64,000 nucleotides of DNA from Pirellulaceae bacterium (GCA_029243025.1 JAQWSU010000033.1:186001-250000), one strand, 5' to 3'; counted from the stretch's first letter, positions 53,802 through 63,180 are shown. Notes: generated by a model from the sequence alone, not told the origin. Made by a program: numbers and translations.

Positions 53802-54347
53802 TTCAATCAATGCACTGTCTATACGCTACACATTTATGCAAATAGGCACAGTCTAAAATATCAATCAAACTGTATCGAATTGTAATCAAAAGACGAAAGT
53901 TCACCCAACTTAACAGCCGCATCAGACACTGCTATCAGCAGCAAATTCACGGCGAAGCCGCGTATTGCCCAGATTCCATGGACTTCGACTCGCCTGCGTT
54001 GGGCATTTCATACTGATAGGGAACGCGACGGCCAGAATGGTTCGTCAACTTCCCACCTGCCAACCCCTTTTGAACAGCGGTCGCTTCCCTGACCATGATT
54101 TCCCTGCAACCCACGCAAAACATCGAATCCAGTGGAAATGCTTGAGCTTTTGCACGATAGGAAGAGGCAGCGTTTAGGTTACCAAGCGATCTGGACCCAA
54201 CGCCGTTTGCGATGCATGATAGACGCAAGACGATTCGCATCGGCTCGAATGTCATAACAAGCAGAACTTCGATCCTGTCGTTGAGTACACCATTTCTGGT
54301 GCGGCGAGTGTATCGCCCCATTAAAATCCAACTTAGAGACGAGCACT
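53802..54347. other. Intergenic region with one doubtful CxxC mini-ORF
   Basis: A 545-bp gap. A minus-strand frame from ATG 54123 to 53947 could encode 58 residues with a single CVGC and a basic middle (MFCVGCREIMVREATAV); this looks like the first half of a small zinc-ribbon protein (DUF5679-like), but the second CxxC is absent and no ribosome-binding site is seen. It may be a relic. The left 130 bp are AT-rich and probably promoter DNA of the leftward gene. Confidence 0.35.
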
Positions 54348-55226
54348 ATGTCATCGGTCGAACGCATCGAACAACTGCCGCCCGCTCCCGCTCGGCCCGT
54401 GGACGGACACAAAGGCACGTTTGGACGAGTGATGATCGTGGCCGGCAGCGCGGGCATGAGTGGCGCAGCCTGCTTAGCTGGTTATGGTGCACTTTGTGGC
54501 GGCGCCGGTCTTGTCACGCTGGCCATCCCACAATCTCTCGTCAACATAGTCGCCTCAGTGGAACCGTCTTGGCTCACCTTACCGCTTGCCGACACTGATG
54601 GGCATCTGTCCAAACGATCGATCGGCTTGCTTGAACAGTCTCTTCGAAACCAATCGGTCGTGGCAATCGGACCAGGACTAGGCGATTCCGATGGCGTTCG
54701 GTCGACCGTTCAGCACCTGTACGCAACGAGTTCTTTGCCGATGGTGGTTGACGCGGATGGACTGAATGCGTTTGCGAGTCAGTCAGATGAATTAACACGG
54801 CCAGCAGAAACAGCCCCCCGGGTCCTTACGCCTCATCCGGGTGAATTTGCTCGATTACTTTCGAGAGGAAACACGGACACCCGCCAAGTTCAAGAAGAAT
54901 TAGCGATCGCTTTTGCGGCAAAGCATCAGGTCATCCTGCTGCTCAAAGGGGCTCAAACCATTACCACCGATGGGCATCGCCTGGCCATCAACCGCACTGG
55001 TAATTCGGGCATGGCAACGGGCGGTTCCGGGGATGTGCTGACCGGATTGATTTCGGCCTTGCTCGCCCAAGGGATGAGTCCCTTTGAAGCAACCCAACTC
55101 GGCGCTCACCTACACGGTTTAGCGGGCGACATCGCTGCCGAACTCCACAGTCCGCAGGCAATGATTGCATCCAATATCCATCAATGCCTGGGTTTGGCTT
55201 GGCAACAATTCCTGCAGGCCTCTTAA
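54348..55226 (+). CDS. nnrD: ADP/ATP-dependent NAD(P)H-hydrate dehydratase
   Basis: A 292-residue ribokinase-fold carbohydrate kinase-like repair enzyme. Family motifs: GTFGRVMIVAGSAGMSGAA (GRVMIVAGSAGMSGA near residue 27), AIGPGLGDSDGV near 105, VVDADGLNAFA near 133, LTPHPGEFARLL near 155, LLKGAQTITTDG near 200 and GMATGGSGDVLTGLI near 222, the nucleotide/anion site. It dehydrates damaged (S)-NAD(P)HX back to NAD(P)H in the cytoplasm. In many bacteria it is fused to or next to the epimerase NnrE; the epimerase domain is not in this protein nor in this window. It is probably transcribed alone. Confidence 0.93.
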   Translation: MSSVERIEQLPPAPARPVDGHKGTFGRVMIVAGSAGMSGAACLAGYGALCGGAGLVTLAIPQSLVNIVASVEPSWLTLPLADTDGHLSKRSIGLLEQSLRNQSVVAIGPGLGDSDGVRSTVQHLYATSSLPMVVDADGLNAFASQSDELTRPAETAPRVLTPHPGEFARLLSRGNTDTRQVQEELAIAFAAKHQVILLLKGAQTITTDGHRLAINRTGNSGMATGGSGDVLTGLISALLAQGMSPFEATQLGAHLHGLAGDIAAELHSPQAMIASNIHQCLGLAWQQFLQAS

Positions 55227-55452
55227 ACAAAGTCACCGGTAATAAACAATGAAATTCATTTATGGACACACGGCGCATTTTGTGACTGGGTGATCGATGT
55301 AAGAAGATGTTTTCGTGTTCGTTCGACACAGTTTGCACTTTGTTGCACTCGCCTTCTGCCGAACCCCCAAAAAAAGTCGTTCGCATTGCTCGCTCCTTTA
55401 ACAATCTCATCAACACCGCAAACAGCTCAGGACGCCCCCCAGGAACGCGAGA

Positions 55453-56508
55453 ATGGATAAACCTTGGATCCACGAAGCAATATCACGTCTCGATTCGGAC
55501 TTCAATCGATCGGCGGACACCCACTTGATCCGCATCCCCCATGGTGTCAGTCCCGACATCGACCTGTACCTCAAAGATGAATCGATTCACCCTTCGGGCA
55601 GCCTTAAACACCGCTTGGCCCGCTCTCTATTTCTTTATGCGATCTGCAATGGTTGGATTAAACAGGGAACACCGATCATCGAAGCATCCTCCGGCAGCAC
55701 GGCGATCAGCGAGGCCTATTTCGCCAAAATCCTTGATCTACCGTTCCACACGGTAATCCCATCAAGTACTTCGAAAGAAAAGGTCCATAAAATAGAATTC
55801 CTTCAGGGCCAATGTCATCTCACCGATCAGCATGACATCCATCTTGCTGCGATAACGCTCGCGCAGGAGCTTGGCGGACACTTCATGGATCAATTCACCT
55901 ACGCTGAGCGAGCGACAGATTGGCGAGGCAATAACAACATCGCCGAATCACTCTTCCGGCAGATGGGCAACGAACGCTATCCGGAACCAACATGGGTGGT
56001 AATGAGTGCTGGGACCGGCGGCACCTCGGCCACAATCGGCAGGTACATCCGCTATCAGAAATTGAGTTCACGCCTGTGCGTTGCCGACCCGGAGCACTCC
56101 GTCTACTACGATTATTATCACTCGCGAGATCGATGCCTCACGTGCGACCGTCAATCCCGGATTGAGGGAATTGGGCGTCCGCGTGTTGAGCCTTCCTTTA
56201 TCGCGGAGGTGATCGATCGCATGATGAAGGTACCCGACGCGGCATCCATCGGCACCATGCGTGCTTTTCACATTGCCTCCGATCGCAAATGCGGAGGCTC
56301 AACGGGCACCAATCTTTGGGCAACCCTGCAGCTGATGTTGGAGATGAAGTCCCAACAGCAAGCGGGCAGCATCGTCACAATGATCTGTGACGGCGGCGAA
56401 CGTTATCTGGGCACCTATTACAACGACGATTGGCTGCAGTCCCAGGGTCTTGAAACCGCCCGATACACCGATGAAGTCACACGGTTGTTGATCGATAGTT
56501 GCGACTGA
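55453..56508 (+). CDS. PLP-dependent cysteine synthase-family enzyme (Cds1-like)
   Basis: A 351-residue fold-type II PLP enzyme. The PLP lysine is in HPSGSLKHRLARSL (Lys near residue 52), the phosphate-Asn/Ser loop as EASSGSTAISEAYFAK near 78, and the glycine-rich GTGGTSATIGRYI near 195. Family members related to Cds1 (a cysteine desulfhydrase) share VADPEHSVYYDYY near 215 and RDRCLTC. Unlike standard CysK it has SSGSTA rather than TSGNTG. The likely reaction is breakdown or synthesis of cysteine or a related thiol amino acid; the exact one cannot be told. It ends 18 bp before the convergent HisA-like gene. Confidence 0.85.
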   Translation: MDKPWIHEAISRLDSDFNRSADTHLIRIPHGVSPDIDLYLKDESIHPSGSLKHRLARSLFLYAICNGWIKQGTPIIEASSGSTAISEAYFAKILDLPFHTVIPSSTSKEKVHKIEFLQGQCHLTDQHDIHLAAITLAQELGGHFMDQFTYAERATDWRGNNNIAESLFRQMGNERYPEPTWVVMSAGTGGTSATIGRYIRYQKLSSRLCVADPEHSVYYDYYHSRDRCLTCDRQSRIEGIGRPRVEPSFIAEVIDRMMKVPDAASIGTMRAFHIASDRKCGGSTGTNLWATLQLMLEMKSQQQAGSIVTMICDGGERYLGTYYNDDWLQSQGLETARYTDEVTRLLIDSCD

Positions 56509-56526
56509 CTCAAACGGCTCAATGGT

Positions 56527-57309
56527 TCATTCGACACGTCGATTCCATTGCACGCAATCTGCGTAGGTGACTCCGACTCCACCAAAGATATCCAATGCGC
56601 TACCGATCGTCAGATCCACTTTTCCCTGACTCAATCGATCGACCAGCTCAAGATCTTCGCGACTACGCGCGCCGCCGGCGTAAGTAACAGGAATCGAGGA
56701 CCAAGCAGCCAACTCGCAGACTAACTGCTCGTCAATCCCCTCGCATTTCCCCTCAACATCAGCCGCATGAATCAGGAATTCATCACAATAGGTCGCTAAA
56801 CGGGCTAACGTCGCCTCTGACACGGACAGTTCGGTCAGTGTTTGCCAACGATTCATCGCCACCTGCCAACCCCCGGACACTTTCCGACAACTCAAATCCA
56901 ACACAATCCGTTGGCGCCCAACCAATCGCACAAGGGACTCCAGCGCCTCGACCTCGAAACAACCGCGCGAATCGAACAACATCGAGGTCACGATTACATG
57001 GCTCGCGCCCGCCTCCAAGAACCCTCGAGCGTTTCCAAGCCCAACTCCACCACCCAGTTGCAATCCATCGGGATAGGTTCGGAGCGCCAACAGAGCCGCT
57101 TCGCAATTTCCGGGCCCAAGTTGAATCACGTGCCCACCCGTCAGACCATCATTCCGATACATGGCCGCAAAATGATCGGCGCCTTGTTCACTCACAAAAT
57201 TCGTTTTCAATTCACCATGATCGGCAGCCAATGTTCCACCGACGATTTGTTTTACTCTGCCTTGATGCAAATCGATACAGGGCCGAAATTTAGTCATTTT
57301 TGTTTCCAT
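56527..57309 (-). CDS. hisA: HisA-type phosphoribosyl isomerase of the eukaryotic (HIS6) type
   Basis: A 260-residue TIM-barrel isomerase. Start ATG 57309 (METKMTKFRPCID) follows GGGGA; an in-frame start further upstream at 57348 has no such site. Sequence features match the eukaryotic subfamily (yeast HIS6 / TIGR02129) rather than bacterial HisA: RPCIDLHQGRVKQIVGGTL, LKTNFVSEQGADHFAAMY, HVIQLGPGNCEAAL, LQLGGGVGLGNA, VIVTSMLF, RIVLDLSCRK, EFLIHAADVEGKCEGID and KVDLTIGSALDIFGG. The catalytic Asp near residue 10 (CIDLHQG) and the second Asp in HAADVEG are present. It would convert ProFAR to PRFAR in histidine synthesis. No other his gene is nearby, so it is an isolated and phylogenetically odd gene. 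Confidence 0.92.
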   Translation of the reverse strand: METKMTKFRPCIDLHQGRVKQIVGGTLAADHGELKTNFVSEQGADHFAAMYRNDGLTGGHVIQLGPGNCEAALLALRTYPDGLQLGGGVGLGNARGFLEAGASHVIVTSMLFDSRGCFEVEALESLVRLVGRQRIVLDLSCRKVSGGWQVAMNRWQTLTELSVSEATLARLATYCDEFLIHAADVEGKCEGIDEQLVCELAAWSSIPVTYAGGARSREDLELVDRLSQGKVDLTIGSALDIFGGVGVTYADCVQWNRRVE

Positions 57310-57510
57310 CACCGAATTCCCCGCGTCATCAGGTTGTGCACGCCACAAGCCCGATCCTTGCTCATTCTAAGGAGATTCGCCCTGCGTTGAAAATCCATCT
57401 ATTGTCCGAGTCGCTGCCTTCGAATAAGCGTATCAGCCAGGTGCTCAACCGCCCCCCTTGGCTTGGTGAACACCGTCCGTCATTTCCCTCAAATCACCAG
57501 GTACTCTTCC

Positions 57511-59592
57511 TCAGGCACGCTCGGTTAAGTCAATCTCAACGGTCAGCTCTAGCTTGTCTTCTGTCGCGGTGGCAGCGATTTTCTGGGAATCACTTTCACA
57601 AACCTCATATCGCTGCCACCAATCAAGTGATTGCTCCGTCGACCACTGCCCAAAGGCTTTACAACCGCGTAATGCCGTGGCGAGTTCCGCCGCCGACTGC
57701 GGGCGTCGGGCAGGATTTTTTTCGAGGCAAGCCATGACCACCGCCTCCAGATCCGCGGCGATCGGCCGTCCCAATCGCTCGGCAAGCATCGTGGGATTGG
57801 TATGAAGATGATCATGCAAGACTTGAATCGCGTTTTTTGCTCCAAACAAAGGCTGCCCGCACAACAGGAGGTATCCGACCGCCCCGAGCGAATACAAATC
57901 GCTGCGGGCGTCGACTTCTTGCGAATTCGAAATTGCCTCCGGCGACATGTAGAGCGGCGTTCCCGTAATGGACTCCGCCTGAGTCACCCATGCGTCCTGG
58001 TCAGCAACGTCTTTTACCAAACCGAAATCCAGCACTTTGACGATATCCGTTTGTCCGCCACGTTGGCACAACATAATATTGGGCGGCTTGATATCCCGAT
58101 GCACTAAACCAGCTTCATGAGCTTCGTGTAAACTGCCACAGACTTGCAACAGAAGATGAATCACACGGGCAGCAGGCATCGGACCGGAAAACTCGACCGC
58201 ATGGCCCAAGTCGACCCCATCCAGGTACTCCATGGCATAATAAAAAGTACCGTCCGGTGTTCTTCCGTAGTCAAAGATGACGATCGTATTCGGATGAACA
58301 AGTTGGCTGGTCGACTGCACTTCCCGTTCGAATCGACTAATTGCAGCCGCTGTATTGTTTTCCGCTCGAAGCAATTTGACGGCCGTTGGACGGCGCAGCA
58401 TCGTATGACTGGCTCGATAAACTTGCCCCATGCCGCCCTCCCCAATTTTCTCCTCGAGTTTGTATTGCCCGAGTTGGACAGCCGCTTCCACCCGTTGCCT
58501 GAGACCGACAATCGTTCCTAATCCGACCGCTCCCAGCGTTGCCACCAAGCTCGAGATCGTCCCCGCTGCAAAAACGAACCAAGCAGTCGTGTGCGCATTC
58601 CAGTCGGAGCCCGTCTCCGCGATCACACGTAACGTCCATGGTCGATTCCCCACCGAAATTCGATCCGACCAAGTCAGGTTGTCGAGAGGCGGCGATGCTT
58701 TCGTCGGATGTGCATTTTCGAACAACACACTTTGCTCGGCATCGGGCAAGTCGTCTGACAGGATCACGCGCGTGCCCTGCATGTAATTGCCGTCCAGTAC
58801 TTCGCCCATGATCGGCCCAATCAACAGGGTCACCGCAACCACCCCCTGATAACCACGAGACGCTTCCCTCACCCCCGCGTTTCCCACCGGAATGTAGAGA
58901 GCGACGCCGGTCATATCGCCTCCATCACCGGAAATCAGCAGTCGACCGGAAACAGCCATTGCTCCCGTGTTCAAAGCTTTTCTAATCGCCGTTGAACGAG
59001 AACCATCTGTCAACAAATCACGCCCCACATTGAATCGTAATGGTTGCTCATAGAGGACCGGCATAAACTGAGTACGGTTCAAACCGGCCGCGTCTCCCCC
59101 TTGATCCACATCAGCTCGAATCTCGAAATCGACTTGGCCATCCTCACGCGCTGAAGGCGCGACATCGGACAGCTGCTCAGCGTCAACAAGAGGGATCCAC
59201 TGAAATGCATAAATACCGCTGTGCCGTTCTAAGGCACCTACGACAAAGGTACTGAATTCTTTTCGAGTGACTTCTTCCGACGCCTCAAAAAGCGCAGGCA
59301 GAGATCGAAACACTTCCAGCGTGGCCTCGAATTTAGTTTCGGCAACCTGAGTAAGATGATCGGCAAGCCGATCAAATTCAGCCGTTTTCTGCCGATCCTC
59401 CACGCGATACGCGAGCCAGGAGACGACCGACGTGGCCAACATACCCGTCGCGAGGACCAAAGCGGCCAACTTCCAAGCAACGTGCATTCGGCTGCTTTGT
59501 GCGGCGTTCCTTGGCGGGAACACCGACAGATTCGATAGCGACGCAGGCGCTTTGTTCGGGTGAGCCATAAATGTAAACGACCAGGATTTCAT
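57511..59592 (-). CDS. Membrane Ser/Thr protein kinase with extracytoplasmic CHASE sensor
   Basis: A 693-residue receptor kinase (start ATG 59592; a later ATG at 59568 is possible). Helix 1 at about 41-61 is followed by an extracytoplasmic CHASE domain (about 85-250) with FRSLPALFEASEEVTRKEFS and YQGVVAVTLLIGP-type strands, a further outside segment, and helix 2 (337-364). The cytoplasmic kinase (377-642) is of Hanks/PknB type: glycine loop IGEGGMGQVY, Lys406 in TAVKLLR, HRD (498-500, VHRDIKPPNIM), DFG (522-524) and SPEA. All catalytic residues are intact. CHASE domains usually bind small ligands and are commonest on histidine kinases and diguanylate cyclases; here it drives a Ser/Thr kinase. 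The target is not indicated by neighbours. Confidence 0.93.
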   Translation of the reverse strand: MKSWSFTFMAHPNKAPASLSNLSVFPPRNAAQSSRMHVAWKLAALVLATGMLATSVVSWLAYRVEDRQKTAEFDRLADHLTQVAETKFEATLEVFRSLPALFEASEEVTRKEFSTFVVGALERHSGIYAFQWIPLVDAEQLSDVAPSAREDGQVDFEIRADVDQGGDAAGLNRTQFMPVLYEQPLRFNVGRDLLTDGSRSTAIRKALNTGAMAVSGRLLISGDGGDMTGVALYIPVGNAGVREASRGYQGVVAVTLLIGPIMGEVLDGNYMQGTRVILSDDLPDAEQSVLFENAHPTKASPPLDNLTWSDRISVGNRPWTLRVIAETGSDWNAHTTAWFVFAAGTISSLVATLGAVGLGTIVGLRQRVEAAVQLGQYKLEEKIGEGGMGQVYRASHTMLRRPTAVKLLRAENNTAAAISRFEREVQSTSQLVHPNTIVIFDYGRTPDGTFYYAMEYLDGVDLGHAVEFSGPMPAARVIHLLLQVCGSLHEAHEAGLVHRDIKPPNIMLCQRGGQTDIVKVLDFGLVKDVADQDAWVTQAESITGTPLYMSPEAISNSQEVDARSDLYSLGAVGYLLLCGQPLFGAKNAIQVLHDHLHTNPTMLAERLGRPIAADLEAVVMACLEKNPARRPQSAAELATALRGCKAFGQWSTEQSLDWWQRYEVCESDSQKIAATATEDKLELTVEIDLTERA

Positions 59593-59813
59593 GAGGTGAC
59601 TTCTGGGAGCGCCATCGACCACCGCTCAATAATACACTGCACAACAAAAAACTAATACACTTGTCCCGTACAACGAACAGGGCACAACGATTCCAGACAG
59701 TTGTAAACCGGTCTTTCACGCAGGCCTCGCCCGGCCGGTCAGGCCACTTGGACGGACTTCACCCCCATGTTTTTTCATCCGTCGGTTCGCATACGACTCG
59801 GCCGATTGCCAAC

Positions 59814-60626
59814 CTACCGCAACAACTCGGTGACTTGAGTCGAATGCCGCTCAACCTCTTGACTGTCAGACTGGGAGGTCGGCCACAAAAGCTTCAGTCC
59901 GGTGGCCACCATCACGACCATCAGAAATGTGAATACCAGCTTCTGACCCTTTGAGATCGCAATTCTCGCACCCACGTAGCCACCCATCAAATTGCCAACA
60001 GCCAGAATTAGTCCGGGAATCCAGTCAACCTGGCCGAAGAGCACAAAGACGGAGAGTGCAAAGATCGTGACGATGAAGCCGATCACATTTTTCGCAGCAT
60101 TCGCATTGACAAGATCCCGCGCGTGAAATATGCCCATCGCAAGCAGCAACAAAATCCCCATTCCCGCCTGAATGAAGCCAATGTAGATCCCGATGCCGAG
60201 GAACAGGATAAATTCGGCAATGGGCGAAGAGATTGGCTCACGTTCTGCCCCGGTCAACAGTTTTGGCTTGAAGGCCAGCAGTCCCGCCATCGCCAAAAAC
60301 AAGGCACCGAACACGGGCTTGAACGCCTCGACGGGCAAATAAATCGCAGACAACACACCGACCGGCGCACCCAATAACAGAGGCACACAAAGTCGCATGA
60401 CGAGCTTGAGGTCGATGCTACCATTTCGATAAAAGGTCGCGGAAGCCGATCCAGACGAAAGCAAGATTGCAACGCGATTCGTTCCATTCGCGATTTTCGG
60501 ATCAAGCCCGCAGACGAACATCAAGGCGGGCAAGGTCAAGAACGAACCGCCCCCGGCAATCGTATTCACCACACCCGCGAGAAACCCAGCCGGAATCAGC
60601 AGTAGGTACCAAACCCAATCGGACAT
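59814..60626 (-). CDS. TauE/SafE-family sulfite or sulfoacetate exporter
   Basis: A 270-residue membrane protein with about eight helices in two similar halves (GVVNTIAGGGSFLTLPALMF near residue 20 and GIYIGFIQAGMGILLLLAMG near 150, shown as GGGSFLTLP and GMGILLLL). NGTNRVAILLSS near 48 is typical. The family (DUF81) moves small anions such as sulfite, sulfoacetate or other organosulfur compounds across the cytoplasmic membrane. The neighbour on the same strand is a sulfatase, 88 bp upstream; a link to sulfate/sulfite handling is attractive but unproved. Confidence 0.88.
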   Translation of the reverse strand: MSDWVWYLLLIPAGFLAGVVNTIAGGGSFLTLPALMFVCGLDPKIANGTNRVAILLSSGSASATFYRNGSIDLKLVMRLCVPLLLGAPVGVLSAIYLPVEAFKPVFGALFLAMAGLLAFKPKLLTGAEREPISSPIAEFILFLGIGIYIGFIQAGMGILLLLAMGIFHARDLVNANAAKNVIGFIVTIFALSVFVLFGQVDWIPGLILAVGNLMGGYVGARIAISKGQKLVFTFLMVVMVATGLKLLWPTSQSDSQEVERHSTQVTELLR

Positions 60627-60713
60627 ATAATCTTTACGACTTGCTGTGATTCACCACGCGGCTCCCGTATGAAGACGGGGAATCGCCTCGGAGTGATTCA
60701 GGAAGGATGTTAG

Positions 60714-62183
60714 TTACCGCTTGGCTGTCATCGCACGACGCTCGGCTCGCATATCGTACATCGGATTTCTTTCAGTCGGCACCGGAGCCCCGATTTGTTC
60801 ACGCCAGTCTTCTAGCTGACGCAATAACTCATGCAACTTCGCTGGATGCTTGGCCGACAAATCGTTAGCCTCGCCAATATCGCTTCGCAAGTTATACAAC
60901 TCCAGCCCTCCATCCTCAAAAAATTGATGGAGCTTCCAGTCACCGAGGCGAATTACGCTGCAAGGACGTGATCGAAACAAAGGATCACGTTGCTCATTCC
61001 AGACACGATAGGCCTGCAGATAAGCGGGGAAATGCCAAAACAGAGGCCGTTGGCCGAAAGTCAACGTTTCCCCCCGGAGAATTGGCAGCAGACTCTCTCC
61101 ATCGCCGGCCTGTTCGGCCGGCAGTTTCGCTCCAGCAACTTCACAAATGGTTGGGTATAGGTCGACGCCAATAATCGGTTCCTGGCTCCTACTGCCAGCA
61201 GAAACGACACCCGGCCATTTGACAAAGAACGGAACACGAATTCCTCCTTCGTAATAGGTTCCCTTATACCCTTTCAAGGGATGCATGTCGGTGGCGGGAC
61301 CATAGCCTCCATTATCAGAAAAGAAAATAACGACGGTGCGTTCCACGATACCGAGTTTTTCCAGCGTAGCTTGTATCCGCCCCACGCCGTCATCGACGGC
61401 CTGAATCATGGTTGCCATCTCGACATGCTGATGCAACTTGCCTTGTGGCTTGGATTCATACTTGGCAATCAGTTCTTTCTTGGGATCCAGCGGAGTGTGT
61501 ACTGCAAAATGGGTCAGATAGAGCGCCCAAGGATGTTCTCGGTTTTCCTTGATGAATCCAATCGCTTCATCGGTCAATCGGTCGGTTAGATACTCCCCTT
61601 GCGGCGCATCAGTCAGCCCCGGGGTTCGCTTACCATGCGGCGGATAATAGCCGCGAGGAGGTCCGCCCGACTTGGTACCACCAATATTGACATCAAACCC
61701 GTAGGGCTTTGGGTCCTTACTTAAATGCCATTTGCCCATGGTTGCCGTTCGATAACCAACGGCCTGCAACTGATGGGCCCAGGTTTTAATCTTCGGATCA
61801 AGCGTGTCGGTACCGGGAACATGCTTGAGCTTCCGATAACGGCTGTCACCACGAGCCCTGGTGCCAACATTAAAGATGCGGTGCCGAGGCGTGTATTGTC
61901 CCGACAACAGCGAGGCTCGAGCCGGAGCGCAATTCGCCGCACAAGAGTAGGCATCAGAAAAGATCATGCCCTCCGAAGCCAACCGGTCGAGGTTCGGCGT
62001 CTCATAAAAATCAGAACCCATGTAGCTCACGTCGCGCCAGCCAAAATCATCCAGGAACACAAAAAGAATGTTAGGCTGCCTCGCCGTTTTCCCAGGCGGC
62101 TCGGCTTGTAAATCCGAGATGCACAGCAGACTCACCGCAAACAGACTCATCCAGCCAAGTCGCTGTTTGATTGATAGCTTCAT
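60714..62183 (-). CDS. Secreted type I sulfatase
   Basis: A 489-residue sulfatase with signal peptide (MSLFAVSLLCISDLQA, cut near residue 27). The metal site begins LFVFLDDFGWRDVSYMGSDF and the formylglycine motif is CAPAR (Cys85) in CAPARASLLSGQ. GKWHLSKDP near 147, THFAVHTPLDP near 220 and FFSDNGG near 285 complete the active site. It resembles the algal-polysaccharide sulfatases abundant in marine planctomycetes, and differs clearly from the one at 6189 (CSPTR motif), so the two likely have different substrates. Its divergent neighbour is an EthD-type gene, 147 bp away. Confidence 0.93.
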   Translation of the reverse strand: MKLSIKQRLGWMSLFAVSLLCISDLQAEPPGKTARQPNILFVFLDDFGWRDVSYMGSDFYETPNLDRLASEGMIFSDAYSCAANCAPARASLLSGQYTPRHRIFNVGTRARGDSRYRKLKHVPGTDTLDPKIKTWAHQLQAVGYRTATMGKWHLSKDPKPYGFDVNIGGTKSGGPPRGYYPPHGKRTPGLTDAPQGEYLTDRLTDEAIGFIKENREHPWALYLTHFAVHTPLDPKKELIAKYESKPQGKLHQHVEMATMIQAVDDGVGRIQATLEKLGIVERTVVIFFSDNGGYGPATDMHPLKGYKGTYYEGGIRVPFFVKWPGVVSAGSRSQEPIIGVDLYPTICEVAGAKLPAEQAGDGESLLPILRGETLTFGQRPLFWHFPAYLQAYRVWNEQRDPLFRSRPCSVIRLGDWKLHQFFEDGGLELYNLRSDIGEANDLSAKHPAKLHELLRQLEDWREQIGAPVPTERNPMYDMRAERRAMTAKR

Positions 62184-62330
62184 TTTCTCGTTTTCCCCAG
62201 GAACACATTTACCTCATTCTGATCTACAATACGCGCCCACGTCCACTCGTTCCTCCCAGAACCCTTGACGAGCTGGTCGAATAAGCACCGCCCAATCACC
62301 CGATCACTCACAAATCTCGGACCCACCCCA

Positions 62331-62660
62331 ATGATTCGCTTGACAGTTCTCTATGGCCAACCCAACGACCCAGCAGAGTTCGATCGCTATTACCACGACG
62401 TCCACATACCGCTGGCAAAAAAGGTCAAAGGATTCAAAGGTTGGACCATCGGAAAATGCCGATCCGCCAATCACGGTGAAGCAGCTGAGTTCTACATGGT
62501 TGTCGGACTCTATGCCGATAGTCGCGAGCAAATGGAGCAGATTCTTGCTAGTCCGGAGGGCCAAGAATTAGTCGCCGACGTGCCCAAATTCGCCAGCGGT
62601 GGCGTCACCTTCCTCTACAGCGACGAACAGGTGTTGATTCCCTATTCCCTCAAGGGCTGA
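62331..62660 (+). CDS. EthD-domain small protein
   Basis: A 109-residue protein of the EthD family (dimeric alpha-beta barrel). ATG 62331 gives MIRLTVLYGQPNDPAEFD, the normal family start. Conserved positions are YYHDVHIPLAKKVKG near residue 20 and FYMVVGLYADSREQMEQIL near 55 (MVVGLYADS), with a final EQVLIPYSLKG. EthD is needed for ETBE degradation in actinobacteria, but most members have unknown roles. The last 19 bp overlap the end of the convergent cupin gene. Confidence 0.88.
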   Translation: MIRLTVLYGQPNDPAEFDRYYHDVHIPLAKKVKGFKGWTIGKCRSANHGEAAEFYMVVGLYADSREQMEQILASPEGQELVADVPKFASGGVTFLYSDEQVLIPYSLKG

Positions 62661-62986
62661 CTTTCGATCGGTTCCCAAAAAACGGCCAACCAAACAGTCG
62701 CTTCCTCCGCGGCGGTTGACTCGACACGATGTCGTCGGTGCGGAGGAATACTCACCCAATCACCGGGTTTCATTGCGATCGGTTTCGCATCGCCTTCGAA
62801 CAACAAATGCGCGTACCCCTGCAACAGGGCCACCCATTCGTGCTCGGTTTGATCATACCAGTGGCCCTCTGGAGTCGAGTGCTGCAAAGATACAATCCGC
62901 TCAATTCGCAACGCCCCCTCATTCACTAACACCTGACTCAATTCGGCGGGTAACTGCTCAGGTATCTCTGAAAACAGATTTTTCAT
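62642..62986 (-). CDS. Small single-domain cupin
   Basis: A 114-residue cupin with the two half-motifs: HWYDQTEHEWVALLQGYAHL (EHEWVALLQG near residue 48) and MKPGDWVSIPPHRRHRVE (PGDWVSIPPHRRHRV near 75). His and Glu residues in these motifs can form a metal site. Similar proteins include small sugar- or signal-binding cupins; no specific function can be given. It has no signal peptide. Its stop overlaps the convergent EthD gene by 19 bp. Confidence 0.87.
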   Translation of the reverse strand: MKNLFSEIPEQLPAELSQVLVNEGALRIERIVSLQHSTPEGHWYDQTEHEWVALLQGYAHLLFEGDAKPIAMKPGDWVSIPPHRRHRVESTAAEEATVWLAVFWEPIESQPLRE

Positions 62987-63098
62987 CTCAGCGCCTTTTC
63001 GTTGCGTGGTCTTTCCATTCGCAGGGGCAAACCCAACTCACTTTATTGTAAAGAATGCGTCAGCCAGCAGGATAATCTTACGTCAACACTGTTTTGAT

Positions 63099-63127
63099 TT
63101 GCTTCGTGATCCCGATCGTCGTATAAA
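63099..63127 (+). promoter_or_regulatory. Probable sigma70-type promoter of the DUF1501 gene
   Basis: TTGCTT (63099-63104) and TATAAA (63122-63127) are 17 bp apart and lie 54 bp before the start codon. A GGAGG ribosome-binding site follows at 63167-63171, 9 nt before ATG 63181. Confidence 0.4.
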
Positions 63128-63180
63128 GATCCGTTATTCGATCCAGGGAAGCCGAAGCAACGCTACGGAGGACGTTGACG

